From the IMG/VR virus record IMGVR_UViG_3300022752_003381, positions 1-29,886 of that record: 29,886 bases of DNA, one strand, 5' to 3'. Shown here piece by piece: positions 23,167-29,437 of this stretch; the stretch's first letter is position 1; each line of letters starts with the position of its first letter. The DNA is from a virus. The notes below the pieces were generated by a model. That model saw only the letters and a program-made list of their open reading frames with translations, searched no databases and had not been told where the DNA came from. The position numbers were made by a program, and so were the translations under genes.

Positions 23167-23571
23167 ATGTTTAGCAACACCATCATCGGCAACATTACAT
23201 ACATGGAAGTTGCCGTCCATGAAGGCAAAGAGTTCCTTGCGATTACTGTCGCAGTGAACGATCGCTTCAATAGTAGCTGCCGCATTAAGTTTAACAACTC
23301 TAATGGGTTGTTAACTGCATACATCAACAAGACACTTGTTGTAGGGCAACAGCTTATCCTGTCCCAGTATGACGTTCGGATTGACAAAATCAGAACGCAC
23401 TACCTAAAAGACGGTAAGATGTTGGCACTCAAGTGTCCTGAGTTGACACTGACTGGAGTACGTGCAACCATTGGCGCTTTACCAAAGGCTGCTAATGGTA
23501 CTGCACCAAAACCCACAATCAGTGCGGCACTAACAGAAGATCTTGAGTTAGAAGAAGCACTAGCTGTTTGA
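23167..23571 (+). CDS. OB-fold, SSB-like single-stranded DNA-binding protein (putative)
   Basis: 134 residues from the ATG at 23167; the frame is open further upstream, but that part lies in the family 4 leader. The order of elements fits a single-strand binding OB fold: FSNTIIGNITYMEVAVHEGK then EFLAITVAVNDRF (compare the AVN.RF strand of SSB), a central loop, LLTAYINKTLVVGQQLILSQ, then strands to about residue 108. The tail is acidic (ALTEDLELEEALAV), as SSB tails often are. It would coat phage single-stranded DNA during replication. No SD is present. A decayed copy of its 3' end lies 353 bases downstream. Confidence 0.5.
   Translation: MFSNTIIGNITYMEVAVHEGKEFLAITVAVNDRFNSSCRIKFNNSNGLLTAYINKTLVVGQQLILSQYDVRIDKIRTHYLKDGKMLALKCPELTLTGVRATIGALPKAANGTAPKPTISAALTEDLELEEALAV
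23513..23540 (+). repeat. Source copy of a 28-base near-direct repeat
   Basis: Inside the SSB-like gene, encoding TISAALTED. Twenty-five of 28 bases match 23866-23893. All three differences are C here and T there. Confidence 0.75.
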
Positions 23572-23636
23572 TCTCTGCACTTAAACCTGATAGTTATATC
23601 AGGTTTTTCTGCAGGGTTCATACCCTGCTATACCAT
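23569..23636 (+). ncRNA. Family 4 structured leader, copy 2
   Basis: Starts on the TGA of the SSB-like gene with TCTCTGCAC, as copy 1 does. A perfect 10-bp hairpin (AAACCTGATA with TATCAGGTTT, 23583-23606) is followed by TT, so it may also act as a terminator. Then a 7-bp hairpin (GCAGGGT with ACCCTGC, 23611-23628) and ACCATTG. The second hairpin keeps pairing although its bases differ from copy 1. It ends 13 nt before the ATG at 23650. Confidence 0.55.
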
Positions 23637-23649
23637 TGTTATTTTATTT

Positions 23650-23856
23650 ATGAAAAACAGTTACAAGATGAAGAACGGTAGGTACGTAACATTAGATTCG
23701 TACCGTCGATCACGATCACATGAGAACAGGTGGAACATACTTAGTGTTCTCCTCGCACTCCTCATTGCTGCCGTCACTGGCGCAGCAGTTGTGGGAGTAG
23801 ATATCACAGCTCCAACAGCTGGACCTACTACACCTGCACATACGACAGGACCTTAA
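23650..23856 (+). CDS. Small single-span membrane protein
   Basis: 68 residues, ATG at 23650, no SD. A basic N-terminus (KNSYKMKNGRYVTLDSYRRS) of about 27 residues precedes one membrane helix (about 29-50, ILSVLLALLIAAVTGAAVVG), then a Thr/Pro-rich tail (TAPTAGPTTPAHTTGP). Positive-inside rule places the N-terminus in the cytoplasm. The layout could suit a holin-like, superinfection-exclusion or other envelope protein. No family recognised. Confidence 0.6.
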   Translation: MKNSYKMKNGRYVTLDSYRRSRSHENRWNILSVLLALLIAAVTGAAVVGVDITAPTAGPTTPAHTTGP

Positions 23857-23865
23857 AGGCAAAGT

Positions 23866-23893
23866 CCACAATTAGTGTGGCACTAATAGAAGA
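23866..23893 (+). pseudogene. Fossil of the SSB-like gene's 3' end
   Basis: Matches 23513-23540 at 25 of 28 bases. In the corresponding frame it reads KSTISVALIEDYEP beside KPTISAALTEDLEL in the intact gene. There is no start codon or leader, so it is a remnant, and it lies directly before a family 2 leader. The stretch can also fold (ATTAGTG with CACTAAT). Confidence 0.65.
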
Positions 23894-23901
23894 CTATGAA
23901 C

Positions 23902-23931
23902 CTTGGCATCCACTCGTGGTGTAAGTCCAAG
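23902..23931 (+). ncRNA. Family 2 structured leader, copy 1
   Basis: Outer stem CTTGG with CCAAG. Inside it the conserved GGCA, a short hairpin (CCA, loop CTCG, TGG) and the conserved GTAAGTCC. It ends 29 nt before the ATG at 23961. Outer stem bases differ from copies 2-4 but stay complementary. Confidence 0.65.
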
Positions 23932-23960
23932 ATTCACCTACTCATATATAAGTTTTACTT

Positions 23961-24062
23961 ATGTCCCGTAGGTGTCTAAGCCTTGTCCTTCTTATGTCCG
24001 TACTTGTCATGACAATGTACAGACACTGTCTACTTTATCCTTCACATCTATTTACATCATGA
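23961..24062 (+). CDS. 33-residue hydrophobic peptide
   Basis: ATG at 23961, TGA at 24060 overlapping the ATG of the next gene (ATGA at 24059-24062), so the two are coupled. Sequence begins MSRRCLSLVLLMSVLVMTMY, a basic start followed by a hydrophobic helix long enough to enter a membrane. It stands at the same distance from the family 2 leader as the first genes of the other four units, which is the main reason to call such a short frame. No SD. It may itself be a leader peptide for the next gene. Confidence 0.45.
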   Translation: MSRRCLSLVLLMSVLVMTMYRHCLLYPSHLFTS

Positions 24063-24307
24063 CTATTCAAGAAGCTTTCCATGCATGGTTGAATACATGT
24101 CCTGCAACAGACTATGAATTACTGTCAGTAGGCGATAATTGTATTACTTATAACTTTAGATTTCCTACTGAAGAACCAGAGTATGCAGAAGAATATACCG
24201 CAGATCAAATTGACTTCCTCTCTGACATTGCTGATGAGCAAGAGAAGATTATGAGGGAAGAAATGCCTGAACCTACTATGGAGTATCCTATTGGAACACA
24301 CGCCTAG
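24059..24307 (+). CDS. Unknown small acidic protein
   Basis: 82 residues from the ATG at 24059; the frame is open further upstream, but that part overlaps the 33-residue peptide and is not protein-like. Sequence begins MTIQEAFHAWLNTCPATDYE with a helix and strand pair, then a very acidic helix (about 45-70). The start overlaps the stop of the peptide gene by 4 nt, so translation probably reinitiates here. No SD of its own. No family recognised. Confidence 0.6.
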   Translation: MTIQEAFHAWLNTCPATDYELLSVGDNCITYNFRFPTEEPEYAEEYTADQIDFLSDIADEQEKIMREEMPEPTMEYPIGTHA

Positions 24308-24350
24308 TACATCAGTACTTACTGAGGATGACCTTATCCTTATTGTCATC
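24306..24350 (+). promoter_or_regulatory. Two-hairpin leader before the 24386 gene
   Basis: AGTAC pairs with GTACT (24306-24319) and GATGAC with GTCATC (24327-24350). The second ends 35 nt before the ATG at 24386, close to the spacing seen for family 2, but its sequence is unrelated. No SD follows it. Confidence 0.35.
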
Positions 24351-24385
24351 ACACTCATTTCCATCCTTATTACAGAACTATTATC

Positions 24386-24724
24386 ATGCTTCACCCCATC
24401 ACTCAAGAAATCGCTGCAACTTTCGGTTACGAACCCTTCGATTCAGAAGAGGGGCAGCAACAGTACCAAGCAGAGTGTGACTTCCAGAACGCACCAAAGG
24501 GAGCAATCCCTTGCACTGGTAACGTTTACAGAAACAAACGGGGAGTCCTTAGGTGTTATTGGATTCCCGTCTACGAAGACAAAGAACTCGAAGGTTGGTA
24601 CGACATCCCAACCAATGAAGAAATTGAGGAGTGGTCGTTCGATAGCGTCTGTTTCACCCCAGGTGACGACGAGGTTGAACCTGACCACCCAGATAGTTGG
24701 TTAACAATTCTTGGTTTGATCTAA
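24386..24724 (+). CDS. Unknown acidic Trp/Tyr-rich protein
   Basis: 112 residues, ATG at 24386, no SD. Sequence opens MLHPITQEIAATFGYEPFDS and is rich in Asp, Glu, Trp and Tyr; a beta-rich centre (GVLRCYWIPVYEDKELEGWY) is followed by an acidic tail. Strongly negative small proteins of this kind are often inhibitors or DNA mimics in phages, but no motif here proves that. Two other frames across the same bases are also open. This one has the most protein-like composition and the expected leader spacing. Confidence 0.6.
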   Translation: MLHPITQEIAATFGYEPFDSEEGQQQYQAECDFQNAPKGAIPCTGNVYRNKRGVLRCYWIPVYEDKELEGWYDIPTNEEIEEWSFDSVCFTPGDDEVEPDHPDSWLTILGLI

Positions 24725-24760
24725 ATCAAGTATTGTTTGACTACAAGAAACTACCAATAC

Positions 24761-24792
24761 CTGGGCACCCATCATCATGGGGTAAGTCCCAG
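24761..24792 (+). ncRNA. Family 2 structured leader, copy 2
   Basis: Outer stem CTGGG with CCCAG, conserved GGCA, inner 5-bp hairpin (CCCAT with ATGGG, loop CATC), conserved GTAAGTCC. It ends 30 nt before an ATG at 24823. Confidence 0.7.
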
Positions 24793-24822
24793 TGTTACCT
24801 TATCTTGTCTGCATTTAAAATC

Positions 24823-24993
24823 ATGATTTCATTTATGTGCTCCAGTGTTGCATGTTTATTCCAATATCTTGGAGCAGGTTATATAACAATGCCTTTAAGC
24901 GGTGGTTTTATTTATAGTACCTATGACAAACAGAATTATCACTGTAAACAATCAAGTGAATTAATAAGGTGCCAACTTATAAACACACCTTAA
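24823..24993 (+). CDS. Small hydrophobic Cys-containing protein (tentative)
   Basis: 56 residues, ATG at 24823. Begins MISFMCSSVACLFQYLGAGY, a hydrophobic stretch that could be a membrane anchor or a signal sequence, followed by a polar Cys/Lys/Gln tail. The frame is open further upstream through the family 2 element; the start is chosen because it stands 30 nt after that element, as in the other units. No SD. It ends 2 nt from the stop of a convergent minus-strand gene. Confidence 0.45.
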   Translation: MISFMCSSVACLFQYLGAGYITMPLSGGFIYSTYDKQNYHCKQSSELIRCQLINTP

Positions 24994-24995
24994 AG

Positions 24996-25607
24996 TTAAC
25001 GTAACATATTCATTAAAGCTTGTCTACCTGCTGATGGAACACCCGGTACATTAGCTGGGTTTAATTTATACAATTGATTTAAAACTTCTGGTGGTAATGG
25101 TGTATCAATAAAGTTTTGACTATTAGGACGCATATCAATTACATCTTTTCGTATAGAAGTATTTAGTTTTTCTTGATCAGGATTATACGGTCGTTCATTA
25201 CCTGGTATATAAGTATTCTCTATACTAGTTTGTGGATTTTTATTACCAAATCTAAATTTTAATTCAGCTCCAGGATCTTTACCTGTCTTTAAATTAAGAT
25301 TAAAATTTTTACCTAATGAAACACTTGCAGTTCCACTTAAAGGATTAATAGTAAAACCTTGGTTATCTTCATCTCTTGCATTGATTCCTGTTCTACCACT
25401 TAGTAATTGGTAAACCTCACCAACAGGATTAGAAGAATTATTATTAACCATTAGATCACTAATGCTAGGCATAAAACTAGCAAGAGGATTGTTTACATTA
25501 TTAGGAGCTTTAAAATTTCCTGGATTAAATCCCATCATATTACCATCGCTATTTCCCATAGATTCCATTAGCTGTTTATTTAAAAATTCTTGAAAAAAAT
25601 CTCCCAT
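24996..25607 (-). CDS. Lone minus-strand virion-like protein
   Basis: 203 residues, ATG at 25607, no SD. Rich in Asn, Pro, Gly and Met, and AT-rich in codon use. Begins MGDFFQEFLNKQLMESMGNS; the centre has a beta-hairpin-like stretch (ASVSLGKNFNLNLKTGKDPG), and the end is a Pro/Asn/Leu-rich helix. Composition matches the late minus-strand genes left of 21 kb, not the plus-strand small genes around it. It faces opposite to every neighbour and shares its 3' end region with the 24823 gene. No family recognised; a displaced structural gene is likely. Confidence 0.65.
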   Translation of the reverse strand: MGDFFQEFLNKQLMESMGNSDGNMMGFNPGNFKAPNNVNNPLASFMPSISDLMVNNNSSNPVGEVYQLLSGRTGINARDEDNQGFTINPLSGTASVSLGKNFNLNLKTGKDPGAELKFRFGNKNPQTSIENTYIPGNERPYNPDQEKLNTSIRKDVIDMRPNSQNFIDTPLPPEVLNQLYKLNPANVPGVPSAGRQALMNMLR

Positions 25608-25643
25608 TTAACAATACTTTATGTGTGTATATTTATTATAACT

Positions 25644-25680
25644 CTGGGCATCTGCTACTCTGTAGTGGTATAAGTCCCAG
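25644..25680 (+). ncRNA. Family 2 structured leader, copy 3
   Basis: Outer stem CTGGG with CCCAG, GGCA, a 7-bp inner hairpin with two G-T pairs (CTGCTAC with GTAGTGG, loop TCT), then ATAAGTCC. A TATAAC box lies just before it (ending 25642), so transcription might begin close to the element. It ends 32 nt before the ATG at 25713. Confidence 0.7.
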
Positions 25681-25712
25681 ATATCTAATCAAACCTTAAC
25701 TTCTTATTCAAC

Positions 25713-26000
25713 ATGACTATCACTACACCACACATCAATGAATACACTGTTCTTGAAGGTATTCTCAAAGACCTCAAGGCTATTGTAATCAGAGAAAGCA
25801 AGCGTCCACAAGGATGTGAAGACCTCACACCTTCTATGCTTGCTCTTCTAGAAGAAGAAATCATTCCTCAACTAGAAAATGAACTTGACTACGATCCAAC
25901 ACCTCAATACCTGTATGACAATACAGGGGGTGAATTACCAATAACAGCTAATGAAATGTATGAGATAGCAAGAGCTCACTCAAAGCTATTGCATTCTTAA
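25713..26000 (+). CDS. Unknown acidic helical protein
   Basis: 95 residues, ATG at 25713 in an SD-less A/C/T-rich context, 32 nt after a family 2 leader. Helical, acidic and soluble: MTITTPHINEYTVLEGILKD at the start, a central helix (MLALLEEEIIPQLENELDYD), then ANEMYEIARAHSKLLHS at the end. No membrane or catalytic motif. No family recognised. It ends 7 nt before the family 3 element that leads the next gene. Confidence 0.6.
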   Translation: MTITTPHINEYTVLEGILKDLKAIVIRESKRPQGCEDLTPSMLALLEEEIIPQLENELDYDPTPQYLYDNTGGELPITANEMYEIARAHSKLLHS

Positions 26001-26007
26001 ATTACAT

Positions 26008-26035
26008 GTCCTAAGCATGACATTAAACTGCCTAC
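26008..26035 (+). repeat. Family 3 leader, copy 1
   Basis: Twenty-six of 28 bases match 27661-27688. A stem can form (TAAGCA with TGCCTA, one A-C mismatch) around an 11-nt loop TGACATTAAAC. An ATG lies inside (26017) and opens a frame, but the same ATG in copy 2 gives only 8 codons, so it is part of the element. It ends 20 nt before the ATG at 26056. Confidence 0.6.
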
Positions 26036-26055
26036 ATCCCATTGCACTTGAACTC

Positions 26056-26421
26056 ATGCTTACAGCATCCACAACAAGTCTCAAAGAGACCACAAAGACA
26101 ATAGAAGATCGTATCGACGGTCTTATTTCAAAGTTAATTAATGACTTTGAAAAACAATATCCTAGTCGCTACGGAGTCAAAACCTTCGAGGTTAATAAAG
26201 GTAATAAATATTACAAAATAATTGAAGTAACTCAAAATGTAGGTTTAAATGACGGTAGAGCAGTCCATGCTTTTGTTAATAGACAAACAGGTGCTGTATA
26301 CAAACCAGCAGACTGGAAGTCTCCGGCTAAACATGTAAGATACAATCTACTAGACGATGCATCCTATGCAGAATGTCTAGAGCGTGCCGACTGGGCAGGA
26401 GGTTATCTATACATAAAATAA
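26056..26421 (+). CDS. Conserved small phage protein of unknown function
   Basis: 121 residues from the ATG at 26056. The frame is open to an ATG at 26017 (134 residues), which I reject because it lies in the family 3 repeat. An N-terminal helix (about 1-40) precedes a compact domain with KYYKIIEVTQNVGLNDGRAV, then AFVNRQTGAVYKPADWKSPA, and a C-terminal ADWAGGYLYIK. The VYK.A.WK.PAK...GG.LY layout is one I recall from many small phage proteins of unknown function. No SD. Cytoplasmic by sequence. Confidence 0.7.
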   Translation: MLTASTTSLKETTKTIEDRIDGLISKLINDFEKQYPSRYGVKTFEVNKGNKYYKIIEVTQNVGLNDGRAVHAFVNRQTGAVYKPADWKSPAKHVRYNLLDDASYAECLERADWAGGYLYIK

Positions 26422-26472
26422 CAACACACACTATGTATTCTAATAATGTCTTGACAATGTCCTGACATCTAT

Positions 26473-26506
26473 CCCCCCTTGACCCCCCGTTGGGGTACCA
26501 GGGGGG
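26473..26506 (+). promoter_or_regulatory. Very stable GC hairpin in the 26613 leader
   Basis: Outer 7-bp stem CCCCCCT with AGGGGGG enclosing an inner 5-bp stem ACCCC with GGGGT. It stands out in an AT-rich 190-base gap. It lies 106 nt before the ATG at 26613, with no T-run after it. The shape (outer stem, inner hairpin) is like family 2 but the conserved bases are absent. Confidence 0.55.
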
Positions 26507-26612
26507 AACCTAATCTTCTATTAGTAATGTTAATGAATAACCTTTGTTAACATCTCTATCCATCCCTTACCTACCAAGTACACTACCTTAATCCAATCTC
26601 CAACCTATCAAC

Positions 26613-26825
26613 ATGACTTCATCTAATCTTCCCAACATTCCCAACTCAATAGCCACAGATCAACTACAAGCTATGGCCTTTGTAGCAAAGATGAAAGAAG
26701 CAGCTAACCGTGTAGGTGCTGGCTTCATTGGTGGCTTTGTCACACCAGATGGTAAGAAATTTGTTATGACAAACTTCTCAGATCAAACAGACATTGACAT
26801 GTTTCTACCCGAGGAACTGAAATGA
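26613..26825 (+). CDS. Unknown small protein
   Basis: 70 residues, ATG at 26613 preceded by A/C/T-rich sequence without SD. N-terminal disordered part (MTSSNLPNIPNSIATD), a helix (QLQAMAFVAKMKEAANRVGA), then a Gly/Phe-rich beta hairpin (FIGGFVTPDGKKFVMTNFSD). Its end overlaps the start of the next gene by 4 nt (ATGA), so both are made from one transcript. No family recognised. Confidence 0.6.
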   Translation: MTSSNLPNIPNSIATDQLQAMAFVAKMKEAANRVGAGFIGGFVTPDGKKFVMTNFSDQTDIDMFLPEELK

Positions 26826-27019
26826 CTAAACGTTCACTCATTAGTTTTGATCGCACCATCCATGGTGTAAACATAACTGAACATGGAGTCAAATCATTTA
26901 CCAAGTCAATTAAACTTGGTCCACTTCAACTAACTCTCAATGCCAATCCCAATGGTGTCAAAGGATCTTTTAGTATCCCTGGCACAGGACTAAGCATTCC
27001 AAATATTAAATTAATGTAA
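26822..27019 (+). CDS. DUF4236-like small protein
   Basis: 65 residues, ATG at 26822 with GAGGA about 9 nt upstream, one of the few SD sites on the plus strand. Residues 25-60 resemble DUF4236: FTKSIKLGPLQLTLNANPNG then GSFSIPGTGLSIP, with the typical SIK.GP...N...G and GTGLS motifs of this all-beta family, whose function is not known. Coupled by ATGA overlap to the gene before it. The assignment is by pattern only. Confidence 0.55.
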   Translation: MTKRSLISFDRTIHGVNITEHGVKSFTKSIKLGPLQLTLNANPNGVKGSFSIPGTGLSIPNIKLM

Positions 27020-27023
27020 AGAT

Positions 27024-27062
27024 CTGGGCATTACCGACGCCAACTCGGTGTGTAAGTCCCAG
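27024..27062 (+). ncRNA. Family 2 structured leader, copy 4
   Basis: Outer stem CTGGG with CCCAG, GGCA, an inner 5-bp hairpin (ACCGA with TCGGT), then GTAAGTCC. It starts 4 nt after the preceding stop and ends 33 nt before the ATG at 27096. Confidence 0.7.
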
Positions 27063-27095
27063 AGGAAACAACCATTCCACCTCACCTCAATTAGT

Positions 27096-27299
27096 ATGAC
27101 ACCTTCTGAATTCCACCGGCTTACCGATCTAATGCAACAGCATGGCGGTAAGTTTATACAAAGTCTTGCTGTTGCATTACGTTATGCTGATCCTATTAAC
27201 AGGCAAAAGATTCTAGATTCTTTTCCAGATCTTGTACTTGAGTATGGACCTACGTCTATGTTCAATGCGCCCATTCGTCAACCTATGGAGGTAATCTAA
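27096..27299 (+). CDS. Unknown small helical protein
   Basis: 67 residues from the ATG at 27096, 33 nt after a family 2 leader and without SD. The frame is open upstream through the leader, which I reject as coding. Helical: MTPSEFHRLTDLMQQHGGKF, then SLAVALRYADPINRQKILDS, with a short tail. Its stop overlaps the next start as TAATG. No family recognised. Confidence 0.6.
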   Translation: MTPSEFHRLTDLMQQHGGKFIQSLAVALRYADPINRQKILDSFPDLVLEYGPTSMFNAPIRQPMEVI

Positions 27300-27565
27300 T
27301 GTCAAACATTTCTGCTATAAGACATGTTGACGTTTATCCCGAAGGTGATAATGAATATCAAGTCTATGCAGAAGCATGGATAGAAGATCGTCTGCAGGTT
27401 AGTCCTGCCACATGGGAAGAACCAGCAGAACATAAACCTGGTCTGTGTTTTGCTTCTACATATGTAGAAGATAAACCACCTAGTGATCCATCAGATCTAG
27501 AGGAGTTTATCCATGAATTAAATCGTGGTAATTCTCTTGATTGGATTGATATTAGTTACACCTAA
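27299..27565 (+). CDS. Unknown small acidic protein
   Basis: 88 residues, ATG at 27299 with GGAGGT 8 nt upstream inside the end of the gene before. As second cistron of a coupled pair it has a normal SD, unlike the first cistron. Beta-rich and acidic: HVDVYPEGDNEYQVYAEAWI, then a Trp/Glu/Pro loop, and a helix DPSDLEEFIHELNRGNS. Cytoplasmic by sequence. No family recognised. Confidence 0.6.
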   Translation: MSNISAIRHVDVYPEGDNEYQVYAEAWIEDRLQVSPATWEEPAEHKPGLCFASTYVEDKPPSDPSDLEEFIHELNRGNSLDWIDISYT

Positions 27566-27660
27566 TCCTTCCATGCCTTAGGTTGTTAAAGATCAACATC
27601 GCACGCATTAAAACCGTTTTAGTACGTGTTGTTGAACAATTAATCACTAGTTTGTTTCGC

Positions 27661-27688
27661 GTCCTAGGCATGACGTTAAACTGCCTAC
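27661..27688 (+). repeat. Family 3 leader, copy 2
   Basis: Near-identical to 26008-26035. Perfect 6-bp stem TAGGCA with TGCCTA around loop TGACGTTAAAC. It ends 27 nt before the ATG of the PcfJ-like gene at 27716. The internal ATG runs only 8 codons. The 95 bases before it hold another weak hairpin (TAAAA, CCG, TTTTA, near 27610). Confidence 0.6.
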
Positions 27689-27715
27689 TACTTTAAATTC
27701 AACTCCGAACTTACC

Positions 27716-29437
27716 ATGCAATTTCAATTACCATCCAATCTTCAAACTGAACTGATTGCTTATGATCCACAGCTTAAAGCTTTGGCTCGTCAACAACATG
27801 CCAACAAACGTGTATCCAAAAAATCTAAGTACCCACTTGGTAATATTCCACACTTGATTCCGTATCGCATCGTACGTGAATCATTGCAACAGGATGCAAT
27901 TGACAACATTAATTCCAATACGGCACGCTATCGTTTTCAGAAATTTACAACGCCTGTGGATGTGGCAACTCCACAAGCTCGCCTTGCAATCAAAGCGATT
28001 CTCTACCATTACGAACAATGTTGGTACGCAGCATGGCTGCCAGCCAAAGGAGAAGACTATGTATATGGCTATGCCATTGCATTCAAAGACAATCCAAGCA
28101 CACGTAAAGTTTTAGCTCGTAACATTCTTGACAAGATTGAATTGTGTTCAGAGATTAGTGTTGGTCGTATCAAGTATTACATCTATCGCAAAGAAGTAAC
28201 AAAGCAAGACATTGCCAACGGCATGACTGATCACAACTGGCGTGCACATCATCTTTATAGTTATTATGAAAAGACTCGGGAAATGGCTCCAGTATTAGAT
28301 GAATTTCGCACTGAATTGCAGCAATCCATTCCTATCTGGGATGATCACCATGAACTATTCTCTCGTTTGCGTTGCACAGAAATCTGGCAAGCATTAGAGA
28401 TCAACAAAGATTTGATTCCAAAACACAAGCATGTGGGCTGGGAACTAACAGTTGATAACTTGCTGGAAGCAATCAACAGACGCAGTGAAGTGTACAAAGA
28501 TTCAGCTACATATCGAGATCTTGAACTGTCATATATCACCAAGTATTCACGTGTATTTAATACACCATTTTTTCGTAAGTGGATGCAACAAGAACTAAAT
28601 ACTTGCGTTGCTTATTACAATGATCCAGATAATCGTGCACACAAAGATGTTGTACGTGGTCTAAACCGTATTATTAAACTTGCTCAGTCAATTCATTATG
28701 TCGAACTTATTTGGCCTGATTGTCCTATTGATTACTACCAAAGCAACATTGAATTGTTATTGATGGTTCGGTTGATCAACAATCCAAACGAACGTTGTTG
28801 TGAATGGTTGCGTCAACACATGCCCGTTGCTTCTTTCTTTCACATTCTTAAAAAGTATGCCGAAGAAAATACAAACAATCCACGGGAGCGTATGCGTACC
28901 AACAGTGAAGAAACAGGTCTTCACGTGCTGTGGCTTACAGAATGGAATGACACGTTGTCAATGTTAAGACGTGTTCTTGATTCGGACAATATCATTGATC
29001 CACCTAAACGTTGGCGCTTGGTTGAGTTCCATGATTATGTTCAAGCTGAGTCTTGGAAAATTCAAAATCCAAATGAAAATCTGCCCCAAGATTTGTTCCC
29101 TGAACCTATTAAACTTCAGCATAACAACAAGTCATGGACATTTTTTCAGCCACATGACACCCACCAACTTGCACTCTGGGGTCAAGCTGTACGCAACTGC
29201 GTCGGCTCTGCCTCCGGATATGCTGAAGGTGTACGTAAGAAACAACACTTCATTGTGTTGTGCATGCTTGATGGCAAACCTCAGTTCACCATTCAACTCA
29301 AGGTATCAAATGGAATGATGTCCGTTGATCAAATCAAAGGACTTTGCAATTCCAGCTTGACGCTTGAACAAAAGGATGAGTACACGGAGGTGTTCCGTCT
29401 TGCTTTGCAAGCACGAGAGGAAATGTTAAAGTCGTAA
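27716..29437 (+). CDS. PcfJ-like protein
   Basis: 573 residues, ATG at 27716 without SD, after a family 3 leader. By far the largest plus-strand gene. The N-terminal 400 residues are helical and Trp/Arg-rich. The C-terminal ~100 residues carry the PcfJ-type domain: HQLALWGQAVRNCVGSASGY with the invariant Cys, then YAEGVRKKQHFIVLCMLDGK, FTIQLKV and DQIKGLCN. PcfJ-like proteins are named after a conjugative plasmid protein and occur widely on plasmids and phages; their biochemical role is not established. Its codons are close to its neighbours', so it is not a recent insertion. A hairpin follows the stop. Confidence 0.8.
   Translation: MQFQLPSNLQTELIAYDPQLKALARQQHANKRVSKKSKYPLGNIPHLIPYRIVRESLQQDAIDNINSNTARYRFQKFTTPVDVATPQARLAIKAILYHYEQCWYAAWLPAKGEDYVYGYAIAFKDNPSTRKVLARNILDKIELCSEISVGRIKYYIYRKEVTKQDIANGMTDHNWRAHHLYSYYEKTREMAPVLDEFRTELQQSIPIWDDHHELFSRLRCTEIWQALEINKDLIPKHKHVGWELTVDNLLEAINRRSEVYKDSATYRDLELSYITKYSRVFNTPFFRKWMQQELNTCVAYYNDPDNRAHKDVVRGLNRIIKLAQSIHYVELIWPDCPIDYYQSNIELLLMVRLINNPNERCCEWLRQHMPVASFFHILKKYAEENTNNPRERMRTNSEETGLHVLWLTEWNDTLSMLRRVLDSDNIIDPPKRWRLVEFHDYVQAESWKIQNPNENLPQDLFPEPIKLQHNNKSWTFFQPHDTHQLALWGQAVRNCVGSASGYAEGVRKKQHFIVLCMLDGKPQFTIQLKVSNGMMSVDQIKGLCNSSLTLEQKDEYTEVFRLALQAREEMLKS

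Noticed and set aside
24291-24704. Alternative frames over the 24386 gene (24291-24704 plus strand, 24443-24688 minus strand)
   Set aside because: Composition is unnatural (runs of Ser/Thr/Leu/Lys), and the first overlaps the end of the preceding gene and its leader hairpins.
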